17,885 nt of DNA from SMWD01 sp051008895 (GTDB lineage Bacteria; Pseudomonadota; Gammaproteobacteria; Steroidobacterales; GCA-2729495): contig JBPCXI010000161.1 of the NCBI GenBank assembly GCA_051008895.1, forward strand, positions 1-17,885. The letters are read 5' to 3'. Shown one piece after another: positions 7,696 through 15,390 of this stretch; position 1 is the first letter of the stretch, and every line of letters starts with the position of its first letter. The position numbers and the translations under genes are program-made. The notes under the pieces were generated by a model. It was not told the DNA's origin, searched no databases, and saw only the letters and a list, made by a program, of their open reading frames with translations.

Positions 7696-8397
7696 TTACG
7701 ATGTGACTTTGTTCCGCACGTAGTTCGGCACCGCCTCGTGGGGCGCCACCGTGCGCCCGCACGCGTAGTCCACTGCGGCCAGACGCAGCAAAGTCTCGGC
7801 CCGCGGCAGGAGTTCGTGATCACTGCCGGTCGTTTGCGCCGCGCTGTCGGCCGCGAGCTGCGGATAGGCCGCCCAACCCGGACCGGCGGCGAAGAATGCC
7901 TCATCGCCGAGCTGTGCGCCGGCATCGGGCGCTGCCAGCCGATCTACGACGACCGTCGTTACGCCGCCGTCCACGGCTCGATAAACGCCGGCGTAGGCCT
8001 CGTCCATGCGCGCGTCGACGCAGGCGGCGACGCAGGAGACGCCGTGTCGGTCGATCGCGGCCGCGGCGAGTACCGCGAGGCTCGATATTCTGCACACGGG
8101 TAAACCGGCACCGAATGCGAGCGCCTGTGCGACAGCCGCGCCGATACGAAGACCGGTGAAACCGCCGGGGCCGCAGCCGAAGGCGACGCAATCCAGTTCG
8201 GCTAGCGTAACTCGCGCCTCGCGGAGTACGTCGCGCACGCAGTCGTAGACGTGGCGGGACTGCGTACCCGGCGAGCCGTACTCCGCCGACGCGATGCGCC
8301 CCCCGGCGCATGCCGCGATGCTGCTGACCGCCGACGAGGTTTCGATCGCCAGGCAGCGAAACCCGGACGGTAGCTCATCAATCCGCGTCTCGCTCAT
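7696..8397 (-). CDS. tsaB: tRNA threonylcarbamoyladenosine biosynthesis protein TsaB
   Basis: Non-catalytic partner of TsaD in the TsaB-TsaD-TsaE complex that makes t6A at position 37 of ANN-decoding tRNAs. The 233-residue protein has the ASKHA-type N-terminal strand LAIETSSAVSSIAAC (16-30) and the diagnostic GCGPGGFTGLRIGAAVAQALA stretch, with GPGGFTGLR at 76-84. The C-terminal half is more variable, as is usual. The ATG at 8397 overlaps the stop of the upstream helicase gene as ATGA, so translation is probably coupled. E. coli has the same yoaA-tsaB neighbourhood. The usual length is about 230 residues, so the gene is intact. Confidence 0.94.
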   Translation of the reverse strand: MSETRIDELPSGFRCLAIETSSAVSSIAACAGGRIASAEYGSPGTQSRHVYDCVRDVLREARVTLAELDCVAFGCGPGGFTGLRIGAAVAQALAFGAGLPVCRISSLAVLAAAAIDRHGVSCVAACVDARMDEAYAGVYRAVDGGVTTVVVDRLAAPDAGAQLGDEAFFAAGPGWAAYPQLAADSAAQTTGSDHELLPRAETLLRLAAVDYACGRTVAPHEAVPNYVRNKVTS

Positions 8398-10340
8398 CCC
8401 TGCAACGTCTCCTGCGCCGAATAGAACGCGCGGACGTCATCGATGTCGCGCGTCAGCGGCATGGCCGGCAGGCTGCCGAGAAAGTCGCGACCGTAGCCTT
8501 TCTCGACGAGCCGGGGATCGCAGATCATCACGACCCCGTAGTCGTCGTAGTCGCGAATCAGGCGACCGACGCCCTGCTTCAGGCTTAGTACCGCCTCGGG
8601 AAGCTGGTAGTCGCGGAACGGATTGCCGCCGTTGTGGCGAATCGATTCGAGCTTGGCGGCCAACAGCGGGTCGCCGGGCGAGGCGAATGGCAGCCGGTCG
8701 ATCGCCACGAGCACGAGATCGTGGCCGCGAATGTCGACGCCTTCCCAGAACGTCGCGGTGCCTAGCAGGACGGCGTTGTCCGCGCGCGAAAACTGCTCGA
8801 GCAATCGGGTCCGCGGCATGCGCCCCTGCACGAGCAACGGAAAATCGAACGTCGCGTCATCGTCGAGAATCTCGGCCGCGCGACGCAGCGCACGATGACT
8901 CGTAAACAGCAGGAACGCCCGGCCGCGGCTCGCGTCCACCGCGGCGCGCATCGCCGCGACGGCGCGCTCCGTATAGCCGGGACTGTTCGGCGCCGGCAGG
9001 CCGGTCGGCAGGTAAAGCCGCGCGATGTCGGGAAAATCAAATGGACTGGGGATCTGGCGGGTCGCGATCTCCCCGGCCTCGATACCGAGCCGCCGGGTGA
9101 AATGCCCAAAGTCTTCCCGCACCGCCAGGGTCGCCGACGTGAATATCCAGGTGCACGGGCGGGCATCCAGCAGGGAATGAATCTCACCGGATACGTCGAG
9201 CGGCGTCACATTCGCCGAGAACGATCGCGCGCCCGGGCGCACCCAGCGCAGCGCGACGTCGTCATCGGCATCGATCACTTCCGTTAACGCGTTCGCGAGC
9301 GACGCCGTGCGTTCGGCACAGCGCTCAAGGCCCGCGTTATCCGCAGCGATGCCACCCAGGCGCTCGCCGAGATCGGCAGCAGCGTCGGCCAGCGCGGCCA
9401 GTGCGGATGGGAACCCACCGCCGACATCGGCCCAGGCGATATTGCCATCCGCACTGGCCAGCGCGGCGCGCGCATCGTCCGCTGCGTGAGACAGCGCATC
9501 CAGCGCACGGTCGAGATCGGTGTCAAACACCCCGCCCCGCACAGACTCGCTGCGCAGGTCGGCAACCAGGTCGAGCACCTGGCCGCTGCTGACGCTGACG
9601 TTGAAGAACCCCTGCGCGACCTTCGGGAAATGGTGGGCCTCGTCACAAATGATCGCATCCGCCCCGGGCAGCAGCTCGCCGAAGCCTTCGTCCTTCATCG
9701 TCAGGTCCGCCATCAGCAGGTGATGGTTCACGACGACGAGATCCGCGCCCCGCGCGGCCTGCCGTGCCGCGAAGACGTGACACCCGTCGAACCAGGCGCA
9801 GCGCGAACCGAGACAGTTGTCGGTGGTCGACGTCACCCGCCGCCAGACCGGAGCGTCTTCCGGGATTTCGGTCACCTCGGCAATGTCTCCGCTGCGCGTC
9901 CGTCCTGCCCAGCGGCGCAGCTGATCCACCGCCCGCAGGTCCTGAGCCGATACGTCCTCGTCGCCGCCCTGGAGCAGGTCGAGGCGATACAGGCACAAAT
10001 AATTCGCCCGCCCTTTCAGCAGGCGCACGTCGACCGGCCGGCCGAGTGCCTTGCCGATGGTCGGCAGGTCACGATGATAAAGCTGGTCTTGCAGCGTGCG
10101 CGTGCCGGTGGAAATGATGACCCGATGACTCGACAGGAGCGCCGGGACGAGATAAGCGAGCGTTTTACCCGTGCCGGTGCCCGCTTCGATGACGAGATCG
10201 CTACCGGTCCGCATTGCCGCGTCGACCTCCTCGGCCATCGCGACCTGCTCGGGTCGCGGCGCGAAGCCGTCGAGGCAGTCGGCCAGGGGGCCGTCGACAC
10301 CGAACATCCGCGCCAGGTCAGGTTCCGTGTTTATGTCCAA
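8394..10340 (-). CDS. yoaA: ATP-dependent DNA helicase, DinG/YoaA family (XPD-like, Fe-S)
   Basis: Superfamily 2, XPD-type 5'-3' DNA helicase; E. coli YoaA works with the clamp-loader subunit chi in repair of replication damage. The 648-residue protein has Walker A EAGTGTGKT (52-60), four Fe-S cluster cysteines C116, C176, C181 and C187, the DEAHH box at 233-237, VVNHHLLMADL near 203, and motif VI QGVGRLIRD (589-597). It is closer to YoaA (about 636 residues) than to DinG (about 716), and its place next to tsaB supports this. The assigned start is TTG at 10340 with AGGT upstream (GCAGGTAGTA then TTG). The ATG at residue 12 (MFGVDGPL) is the alternative, with a poorer ribosome-binding site. 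Confidence 0.92.
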   Translation of the reverse strand: MDINTEPDLARMFGVDGPLADCLDGFAPRPEQVAMAEEVDAAMRTGSDLVIEAGTGTGKTLAYLVPALLSSHRVIISTGTRTLQDQLYHRDLPTIGKALGRPVDVRLLKGRANYLCLYRLDLLQGGDEDVSAQDLRAVDQLRRWAGRTRSGDIAEVTEIPEDAPVWRRVTSTTDNCLGSRCAWFDGCHVFAARQAARGADLVVVNHHLLMADLTMKDEGFGELLPGADAIICDEAHHFPKVAQGFFNVSVSSGQVLDLVADLRSESVRGGVFDTDLDRALDALSHAADDARAALASADGNIAWADVGGGFPSALAALADAAADLGERLGGIAADNAGLERCAERTASLANALTEVIDADDDVALRWVRPGARSFSANVTPLDVSGEIHSLLDARPCTWIFTSATLAVREDFGHFTRRLGIEAGEIATRQIPSPFDFPDIARLYLPTGLPAPNSPGYTERAVAAMRAAVDASRGRAFLLFTSHRALRRAAEILDDDATFDFPLLVQGRMPRTRLLEQFSRADNAVLLGTATFWEGVDIRGHDLVLVAIDRLPFASPGDPLLAAKLESIRHNGGNPFRDYQLPEAVLSLKQGVGRLIRDYDDYGVVMICDPRLVEKGYGRDFLGSLPAMPLTRDIDDVRAFYSAQETLQG

Positions 10341-10350
10341 TACTACCTGC

Positions 10351-10387
10351 TAAAGTCATTAAAAAATAATATCTTATAAGTATTACA
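10351..10387. promoter_or_regulatory. AT-rich promoter region upstream of yoaA
   Basis: About 37 bases of almost pure A/T stand out in GC-rich sequence just upstream of the yoaA start. They hold several -10-like hexamers on the minus strand (TATTAT, TATAAG) but no convincing -35. The centre CTTATAAG (10373-10380) is a palindrome, extended by AATA and TATT flanks with one unpaired base. No LexA box (CTGT-N8-ACAG) is seen. Confidence 0.35.
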
Positions 10388-10506
10388 GAGAAAGAATCTC
10401 ACCAATTGCCCCGACCCGATATCGCGGTGCGGTCCACTCTCCGACGATCGCGTCAAGTACGTGTTAGTCGCAACGGTTTCGAGGCTGAACGGTGGGAGCC
10501 CGTCTG

Positions 10507-10512
10507 TATAAT
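10507..10512 (+). promoter_or_regulatory. Candidate -10 box of pckG
   Basis: A perfect TATAAT lies 90 bases before the pckG ATG, with only a weak -35 (CTGAAC at 10485-10490, 16-base spacing). This would give a leader of about 80-85 bases. The leader includes a 6-bp hairpin, CCCGGA at 10560-10565 pairing with TCCGGG at 10578-10583. The remainder of the 10341-10602 gap shows no other feature. Confidence 0.45.
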
Positions 10513-10602
10513 ACGCTGTCCGCGTGCGCGGGCTCTTGACAAGAATTCAAACAGATCGGCCCGGAATACCTGACTGCTCCGGGGTCGAAACCGAGGGAAG
10601 GC

Positions 10603-12342
10603 ATGCAGACTAGCAATGTATCACTGGAACGGTGGGTCCATGACGTCGCCGAATTAACGAACGCAGCCGACGTCAAATTGTGCGACGGCAGCGAAGAAGA
10701 GTATCAATCGATGGTCGGCCAGATGCTCGGCAGCGGCCTGCTTGAGGAACTCAACGACAGCTACGAAAACTGCTACCTGCATCGCTCGGACCCGAGTGAC
10801 GTCGCCCGCGTCGAACACCTGACCTTCGTCTGCACGCCGCACCAGCACGAGGCTGGTCCGAACAACAACTGGATGGAACCGGACGCCGCGCACGAGAAGA
10901 TGAATGCACTGTTCGCAGGCTGCATGGAAGGCCGGACGATGTACGTCATTCCCTATTGCATGGGCCCGATCGACTCGCCGTATGCCCGGCTCGGCGTCGA
11001 GATCACTGACAGCCCCTACGTCGTCGCCAACATGAAACTGATGACGCGCATGGGCACACCGGCCCTCAGACGTATCGAGAAGGACGGGCGCTTCGTGCGC
11101 GGGCTGCACTCGACCGGCGATCTGGACCCCGAGCGTCGTTTTATCATGCATTTCCCGGAAGAGATGATGATCCAGAGCTTCGGCTCGGGGTACGGCGGCA
11201 ACGCGCTGCTCGGGAAAAAGTGCCATGCGCTGCGCATCGCCAGCTGGCAGGCCCGCGACGAGGGCTGGCTCGCTGAACACATGCTGCTGATGGAAGTCGA
11301 AAGCCCGGAGGGCCAGAAGTATTACCTCGCCGCCGCGTTTCCATCAGCCTGCGGCAAGACGAACCTGGCGATGCTGGAGCCACCCGCGTCGCAGTCCGGC
11401 TGGAAAATTCGCACGCTCGGCGACGACATCGCGTGGCTGCACGTGGACGATTCCGGTCAGATGCGCGCAATCAATCCGGAAGCCGGCTATTTCGGCGTTG
11501 TGCCCGGCACCAACGTGGACACGAACCGCACCGCTTACGACATGATCCAGCACAATGCGATCTACACGAACGTCGCGGTAACCGCGGAAAACGAGCCGTG
11601 GTGGGAAGACAAGAACGTCGGCGCACCGGCGATTGACTGGCAGGGCAAGCCGTATCAGCCCGGCAATGGCCCGGCCGCCCATCCCAACTCACGCTTCACC
11701 GTCGCTGCGACCAACAACCCGAAGTACTCCCCGCTGGCCGAGGATCCCGCCGGCGTGCCGATCACCGCGATCATTTTCGGCGGTCGGCGCCGGGAACTCG
11801 CGCCGCTGGTCTACGAGGCCAAGGACTGGAATCATGGCGTCCTGATCGGCGCGAGTGTCGCATCCGAGACGACGGCCGCTGCGACCGGAGCCGTCGGCGT
11901 CGTCCGTCGTGACCCGATGGCGATGAAACCCTTCTGCGGCTATAACTTTGGCGACTACTGGAATCACTGGCTCGGTTTCGCGGACAAATTCGATAACCTG
12001 CCGCCGATTTATCACGTTAACTGGTTCCGTCGCGACGAAGACGGCCGCTTCCTGTGGCCCGGCTTCGGGGAAAACCTGCGCGTGCTGCGCTGGATCATCG
12101 AACGTTGCGAAGGCCGGGCGCACGCCATCGAGACGCCGATCGGCGCACTGCCGCTGCCTGACGACATCGACACGACCGGGCTCGACATGCAGCCGGGCGA
12201 CCTTGAATCGCTGCTGGCCGTGGACCGCGATCAGTGGCGGGAGGAATTCAAGGCGATCGAGGAGTATTTCGGCGAATTCGGCGATCACGTGCCGGAAGCG
12301 CTCGTGGCGGAGCACAAAAAGGTTCTAGACGCGCTGGGGTAG
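10603..12342 (+). CDS. pckG: Phosphoenolpyruvate carboxykinase (GTP)
   Basis: Converts oxaloacetate and GTP to phosphoenolpyruvate, CO2 and GDP; the first committed step of gluconeogenesis and an anaplerotic control point. The 579-residue protein is of the GTP type, not the ATP-type PckA of E. coli. It has the P-loop AAFPSACGKTN (244-254) with the hyper-reactive C250, kinase-2 motif GDDIAW (273-278), nucleotide/substrate loop FGGRRRELAPLVYEA starting at 392, FGSGYGGNALLGKKC (193-207), and C-terminal FCGYNFGDYW and NWFRRDEDGRFLWPGFGEN. The ATG at 10603 is preceded by GAGGGAAG within a few bases. It is monocistronic: divergent from yoaA and convergent with the cyclase gene. GTP-type enzymes of about 600 residues are normal. 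Confidence 0.97.
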   Translation: MQTSNVSLERWVHDVAELTNAADVKLCDGSEEEYQSMVGQMLGSGLLEELNDSYENCYLHRSDPSDVARVEHLTFVCTPHQHEAGPNNNWMEPDAAHEKMNALFAGCMEGRTMYVIPYCMGPIDSPYARLGVEITDSPYVVANMKLMTRMGTPALRRIEKDGRFVRGLHSTGDLDPERRFIMHFPEEMMIQSFGSGYGGNALLGKKCHALRIASWQARDEGWLAEHMLLMEVESPEGQKYYLAAAFPSACGKTNLAMLEPPASQSGWKIRTLGDDIAWLHVDDSGQMRAINPEAGYFGVVPGTNVDTNRTAYDMIQHNAIYTNVAVTAENEPWWEDKNVGAPAIDWQGKPYQPGNGPAAHPNSRFTVAATNNPKYSPLAEDPAGVPITAIIFGGRRRELAPLVYEAKDWNHGVLIGASVASETTAAATGAVGVVRRDPMAMKPFCGYNFGDYWNHWLGFADKFDNLPPIYHVNWFRRDEDGRFLWPGFGENLRVLRWIIERCEGRAHAIETPIGALPLPDDIDTTGLDMQPGDLESLLAVDRDQWREEFKAIEEYFGEFGDHVPEALVAEHKKVLDALG

Positions 12343-12348
12343 CAACAT

Positions 12349-12389
12349 GGGTTCAGATCTGAAGATCTGATCCCGCTTTGTCGGGTCTT
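12349..12389 (+). terminator. Probable terminator after pckG (two overlapping hairpins)
   Basis: Seven bases after the pckG stop, an 11-bp stem with one T-T mismatch forms between 12349-12359 and 12364-12374, with TGAA loop. It overlaps a second short stem, CCCG (12372-12375) with CGGG (12382-12385), followed by TCTTTT. The second stem plus T-run fits a rho-independent terminator for pckG. The first stem shares three bases with it, so the two are mutually exclusive. The opposite-strand cyclase gene ends at 12390, so the element may serve both genes. Confidence 0.55.
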
Positions 12390-13316
12390 TTAGCTCTCGA
12401 CCGAATAGTCGATGGCGAGTTCGCTGCCCTTGCTCGCGACGCGTCCGAGACTGATGATGCCGGTGCCGGTGAGCTCGGTGCTGTCGCGGCGCACGTAGAA
12501 TTCTTCCCCGTCGTCGCGCTGCACGAACGTGCCGTTCGTGCTCTCGTCGATCAGCGTAAAACGATTTTTCGACATTTCGATCCGCGCGTGAATGCGCGAG
12601 ATGAGCTTGCCCTTTACCACGACGTCGTTCTCGTCCGCGCGGCCAAGGGTCGCGCTCTTGCCGTCCCCGTCGCCGAGCACGAACCGCGTATCGCGGAATT
12701 CGAGCGCCAGGCGCGCGGTGGACGTCTTCGACGGCGCATCCATTTTGATCGACGGCAGCATGCTGGTCGCTTCTTCGGGCTGCCATAGCACCTCGAAGAC
12801 CGCCACCTCGCTGGACTGTCCCCGCACGGTCGCAACATCGATCTGGCGAACCAGTGCGCGCCACTCTCCGCTCAACTGCTCCACCGTCACCGCGGTCGTG
12901 ATGATCTGGCCGGCCTTGGCCTGCGATGTCATGCGATTCGCGGTGTGCACCGCGGCGCCGAAAATGTCGCGATCCTCGATTACGACCGGCCCGAAATGAC
13001 AACCGATACGGATCGATACGGGGATGCCGCTGTCGACGAGCTGATAATTGCTGGTGATGCGCTTTTGCATCTGGCTGCCGGCATTCATTGCATCGTCGGC
13101 CGACGGAAACGTCGACATGACCTCGTCGCCCATCGTCTTGATCACTGAGCCGCCGTACTGCTCGGTCGCCTCTTTCATGATGTCGACGCATTTCTGGACG
13201 GTTTCGCGGGCACCCTCGTCGCCCAACGCCTCGTAGAGCTGCGTGCTCCCGACCACGTCGGCAAAAAGTATGGTGACCTGAGTTTCGCCCGGGGCGGTTT
13301 CTACGTTGCTGGACAT
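12390..13316 (-). CDS. Class III adenylate/guanylate cyclase with C-terminal FHA domain
   Basis: Predicted cytosolic nucleotide cyclase (308 residues) joined to a phosphothreonine-binding FHA domain. The cyclase domain spans about 12-175, with metal-binding D20 (FADVVGSTQLY) and D64 (MGDE), and adenine-selecting-type K60 and D117 (DIFG). R128 of the transition-state pair is present, but its partner Asn is His (H124, in FGAAVHTANRM). The FHA domain (about 200-300) has GR at 225-226, SRIH at 240-243 and NGTF at 261-264. No transmembrane helix is seen. The ATG at 13316 is chosen because the protein then begins MSSNVETAP; an in-frame TTG at 13331 is an alternative, and neither has a clear ribosome-binding site. 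ATP is the likelier substrate by motif, but activity is uncertain because of H124. Confidence 0.87.
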   Translation of the reverse strand: MSSNVETAPGETQVTILFADVVGSTQLYEALGDEGARETVQKCVDIMKEATEQYGGSVIKTMGDEVMSTFPSADDAMNAGSQMQKRITSNYQLVDSGIPVSIRIGCHFGPVVIEDRDIFGAAVHTANRMTSQAKAGQIITTAVTVEQLSGEWRALVRQIDVATVRGQSSEVAVFEVLWQPEEATSMLPSIKMDAPSKTSTARLALEFRDTRFVLGDGDGKSATLGRADENDVVVKGKLISRIHARIEMSKNRFTLIDESTNGTFVQRDDGEEFYVRRDSTELTGTGIISLGRVASKGSELAIDYSVES

Positions 13317-13340
13317 ACTTGTTGTTATCAAGCCCTGCGG

Positions 13341-13359
13341 GGATTATATGACATAATCC
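13341..13359. promoter_or_regulatory. Palindrome over candidate -10 of the cyclase gene
   Basis: GGATTAT (13341-13347) and ATAATCC (13353-13359) form a perfect 7-bp inverted repeat with a 5-base centre. On the minus strand it contains TATAAT (13348-13343), about 27 bases upstream of the cyclase ATG. A -10 box inside an operator-like dyad fits repression of the cyclase gene. No convincing -35 is seen at 17 bases. Confidence 0.4.
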
Positions 13360-13427
13360 GGACGCTTGCGGACATCATCTCGAAATTAATTAACAACCGC
13401 ATGTCGCCCGCCAGACGTTGATCTGCG

Positions 13428-14267
13428 CTACTTCTCGGCCACGATGTAGGCGATCCAGCCGGCGTCGGCCTCGCCCTTTGCATCGGGGGTGAAGACCCCG
13501 TCGCCGTCGCCGTCATTATCCGTGCCCTCCCAGTATACGGTCGGATTCTTGAAGCCGGTTTCCGCGAGCATTTCGCTGATCTCGGGCAAGGTCCAAAGCC
13601 GCCAAATGTACTCGAACGCCTTCTTCATCTTCGAGCCGTCCGGGAACTTGAAATGAATGTAGCAGGTCATTTCACCCGAGACCGGATAATAGTGTGCCTG
13701 GTCCCAGACGTAAGTGAAGCCTTTGTACTTCGTCTTCTCCTTCATCTCTTCGAACGCTTCGTAGCCGCCGAATGCATCGAGAAAGAAAACGCCGTCGTCC
13801 TTGAGCGAGTCGTAGACAGTTTTGAAGTACTCCTTCATCGTCTCGCGCTGCTGAAAGATGAAGTAGCTGAAGTTGAATGCACCGACGGCGTCGACCTTTT
13901 CCGTCTGGACGCGCAGCACGTCCTCCTGAATCAGTCGTATGCGACTCCGTTCCTCGTCATTAAGGCGACCGACACGGTTCTCCCGACCCCAGGCCAGCAC
14001 CTCCGGCTCCAGGTCTACACCGATTGCGGTCCGGCCCGCGCCTGTGCGGACCCATTCACAGCAGGCACTGGCCGTGCCGCAGAAATCTTCGCGGAAACTT
14101 TGTGCCGCGCGGCCGCGAATCTGCTTGAACGTATTGGTGATGAACAGGCACTCCTCCTCCACGTTCTGCACGGATTCCTCGTACAGTTCATGCTTATCCG
14201 CCATTTCTGCCATCGTAAGCATTTTCTGCGGACCACCTGCCGCGACGTCTTCTTTACGTACCGCCAT
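13428..14267 (-). CDS. Class I SAM-dependent methyltransferase, substrate unknown
   Basis: A 279-residue protein with a Rossmann-type methyltransferase core. The SAM-binding region is EDFCGTASACCEWVRTGAGRTAIGVDLEPEVLAW (60-93, in parts: motif I around DFCGTAS, acidic end of strand 2 at D85). Motif IV-like AVGAFNFSYFIF lies at 127-138 and FFLDAFGGYE at 161-170. The C-terminal part has an Asp/Gly loop (DNDGDGDG, 250-257) that looks able to bind a cation, then GWIAYIVAEK. The substrate cannot be told from sequence. The ATG at 14267 is preferred over the open frame back to 14327 because AAGGGAAG lies upstream and the N-terminus MAVRKEDVAAGG is more natural. It lies between dusA and the cyclase gene on the same strand with gaps of over 100 bases, so it may have its own promoter. 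Confidence 0.85.
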   Translation of the reverse strand: MAVRKEDVAAGGPQKMLTMAEMADKHELYEESVQNVEEECLFITNTFKQIRGRAAQSFREDFCGTASACCEWVRTGAGRTAIGVDLEPEVLAWGRENRVGRLNDEERSRIRLIQEDVLRVQTEKVDAVGAFNFSYFIFQQRETMKEYFKTVYDSLKDDGVFFLDAFGGYEAFEEMKEKTKYKGFTYVWDQAHYYPVSGEMTCYIHFKFPDGSKMKKAFEYIWRLWTLPEISEMLAETGFKNPTVYWEGTDNDGDGDGVFTPDAKGEADAGWIAYIVAEK

Positions 14268-14279
14268 AGTAGATCTACT
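14268..14279. promoter_or_regulatory. 12-bp perfect palindrome at the methyltransferase start
   Basis: AGTAGATCTACT directly abuts the ATG of the methyltransferase gene and fills the space between the start and its AAGGGAAG ribosome-binding site. It could be an operator or a small mRNA hairpin affecting initiation; chance is also possible. The rest of the 14280-14388 gap shows no clear promoter. Confidence 0.3.
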
Positions 14280-14388
14280 TCCCTTGATAATTACGCGACG
14301 CACACACCGCCGAAACGGACGCGACAACGAGAACGCCCGTAACCCGTCAGCGGATCAATACGAAGTGTCGCCAATACCGTACGCGCAT

Positions 14389-15390
14389 TCAAGCCGCAGC
14401 AGCGAAAATCGTCAGCGAATCGAGGAGGACGCTTGCGTCCGCATCCGGCTTGCATGCGCGCTCAACAACATAACGCCGCCAGCGTCGAGCCCCCGGCTGC
14501 CCCGCATAGAGCCCCAGCATGTGGCGCGTCACGTGATGGAGCCGGGTTCCGGCCGATAGTCTGTCGCGCGCGTACTCCGCCATGCGCTCGACGACCTCGG
14601 CCCGCGTAACCGGCGTGTCGCCGACGCATAACTCGGCCAGGAACCACGGATCGCTGTAAGCCTTGCGCCCGATCATCACGCCATCGACGCGCTCCAGGTT
14701 CGCACGGATCGAATCCGCAGTTTCGATTCCACCGTTCAGCACGATCGAAAGATCCGGATACTCCTGCTTCAACCGGTATACGACGTCATAGCGAAGCGGT
14801 GGAATCGAGCGATTCTCCTTTGGACTCAGGCCGGACAGGATCGCCTTGCGCGCATGCACGACAAAATGTCGGCAGCCAGCCTCGCGGACCGTCGCGACGA
14901 ACGTGCGCAGGAATTCGTAGTCGTCCCGGTCGTCGATGCCGATCCGGGTCTTGACCGTTACCGGTACGTCTGTCTCCCGGCGCATGGCGGCTACGCAACT
15001 TGCAACGAGCTCTGGTTCGGCCATCAGGCATGCGCCGAACCGACCCGACTGCACGCGATCGCTCGGGCAACCGATATTCAGGTTGATCTCGTCGTATCCG
15101 TAAGGACGCGCAAGACGCACCGCGTCAGCGAGCATGCGCGGTTGGCTGCCGCCGAGCTGCAAGGCGACCGGATGCTCGGCCGGATCGTACCCGAGCAGGC
15201 GATCGCGGTCGCCGTTCACGATCGCGTGGGCCGTTATCATTTCTGTATACAGCCGAACGTCCGGCGCCAGCAGGCGAAAGAAGAAACGGCAATGGCGGTC
15301 GGTCCAATCCATCATCGGCGCAATCGAAATCCGCATCGCCGGCGAAGATGCCACGGAATTACGCTCGCGCATCACGGCGGCGCCCGTCAC
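14389..15390 (-). CDS. dusA: tRNA-dihydrouridine(20/20a) synthase
   Basis: FMN- and NADPH-dependent enzyme that reduces uridine 20/20a in the tRNA D-loop. The 333-residue protein has APMMDWTDRHCRFFFRLL (24-41), HPVALQLGGSQP (73-84), EINLNIGCPSDRVQSGRFGAC (101-121, catalytic C108), TVKTRIGIDD, HARKAILSGLSPKENRSIPP and NGGIETADSI, all typical of DusA rather than DusB or DusC. The stop of the upstream ligase gene overlaps the GTG at 15390 as GTGA, and this is the start used here. ATG codons at 15372 and 15336 are in-frame alternatives; none has a strong ribosome-binding site. The C-terminus (HMLGLYAGQPGARRWRRYV) matches the family. Confidence 0.94.
   Translation of the reverse strand: MTGAAVMRERNSVASSPAMRISIAPMMDWTDRHCRFFFRLLAPDVRLYTEMITAHAIVNGDRDRLLGYDPAEHPVALQLGGSQPRMLADAVRLARPYGYDEINLNIGCPSDRVQSGRFGACLMAEPELVASCVAAMRRETDVPVTVKTRIGIDDRDDYEFLRTFVATVREAGCRHFVVHARKAILSGLSPKENRSIPPLRYDVVYRLKQEYPDLSIVLNGGIETADSIRANLERVDGVMIGRKAYSDPWFLAELCVGDTPVTRAEVVERMAEYARDRLSAGTRLHHVTRHMLGLYAGQPGARRWRRYVVERACKPDADASVLLDSLTIFAAAA

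Noticed and set aside
7077..7925. 282-codon minus-strand open frame spanning the dapE end, palindrome, dsbB and tsaB
   Set aside because: It crosses the palindrome and two well-supported genes in another frame, and the translation has no family motif.
9486..10379. 297-codon plus-strand open frame opposite yoaA
   Set aside because: Antisense to the conserved helicase motifs; no ribosome-binding site and no recognisable domain.
10351..10387. LexA box controlling the repair helicase
   Set aside because: No CTGT-N8-ACAG pattern is found in the gap; the AT-rich dyad does not match it.
10536..10541. Perfect TTGACA -35 box upstream of pckG
   Set aside because: No -10-like hexamer lies 16-18 bases downstream (the sequence there is GC-rich), so it is probably chance; TATAAT at 10507-10512 is upstream of it.
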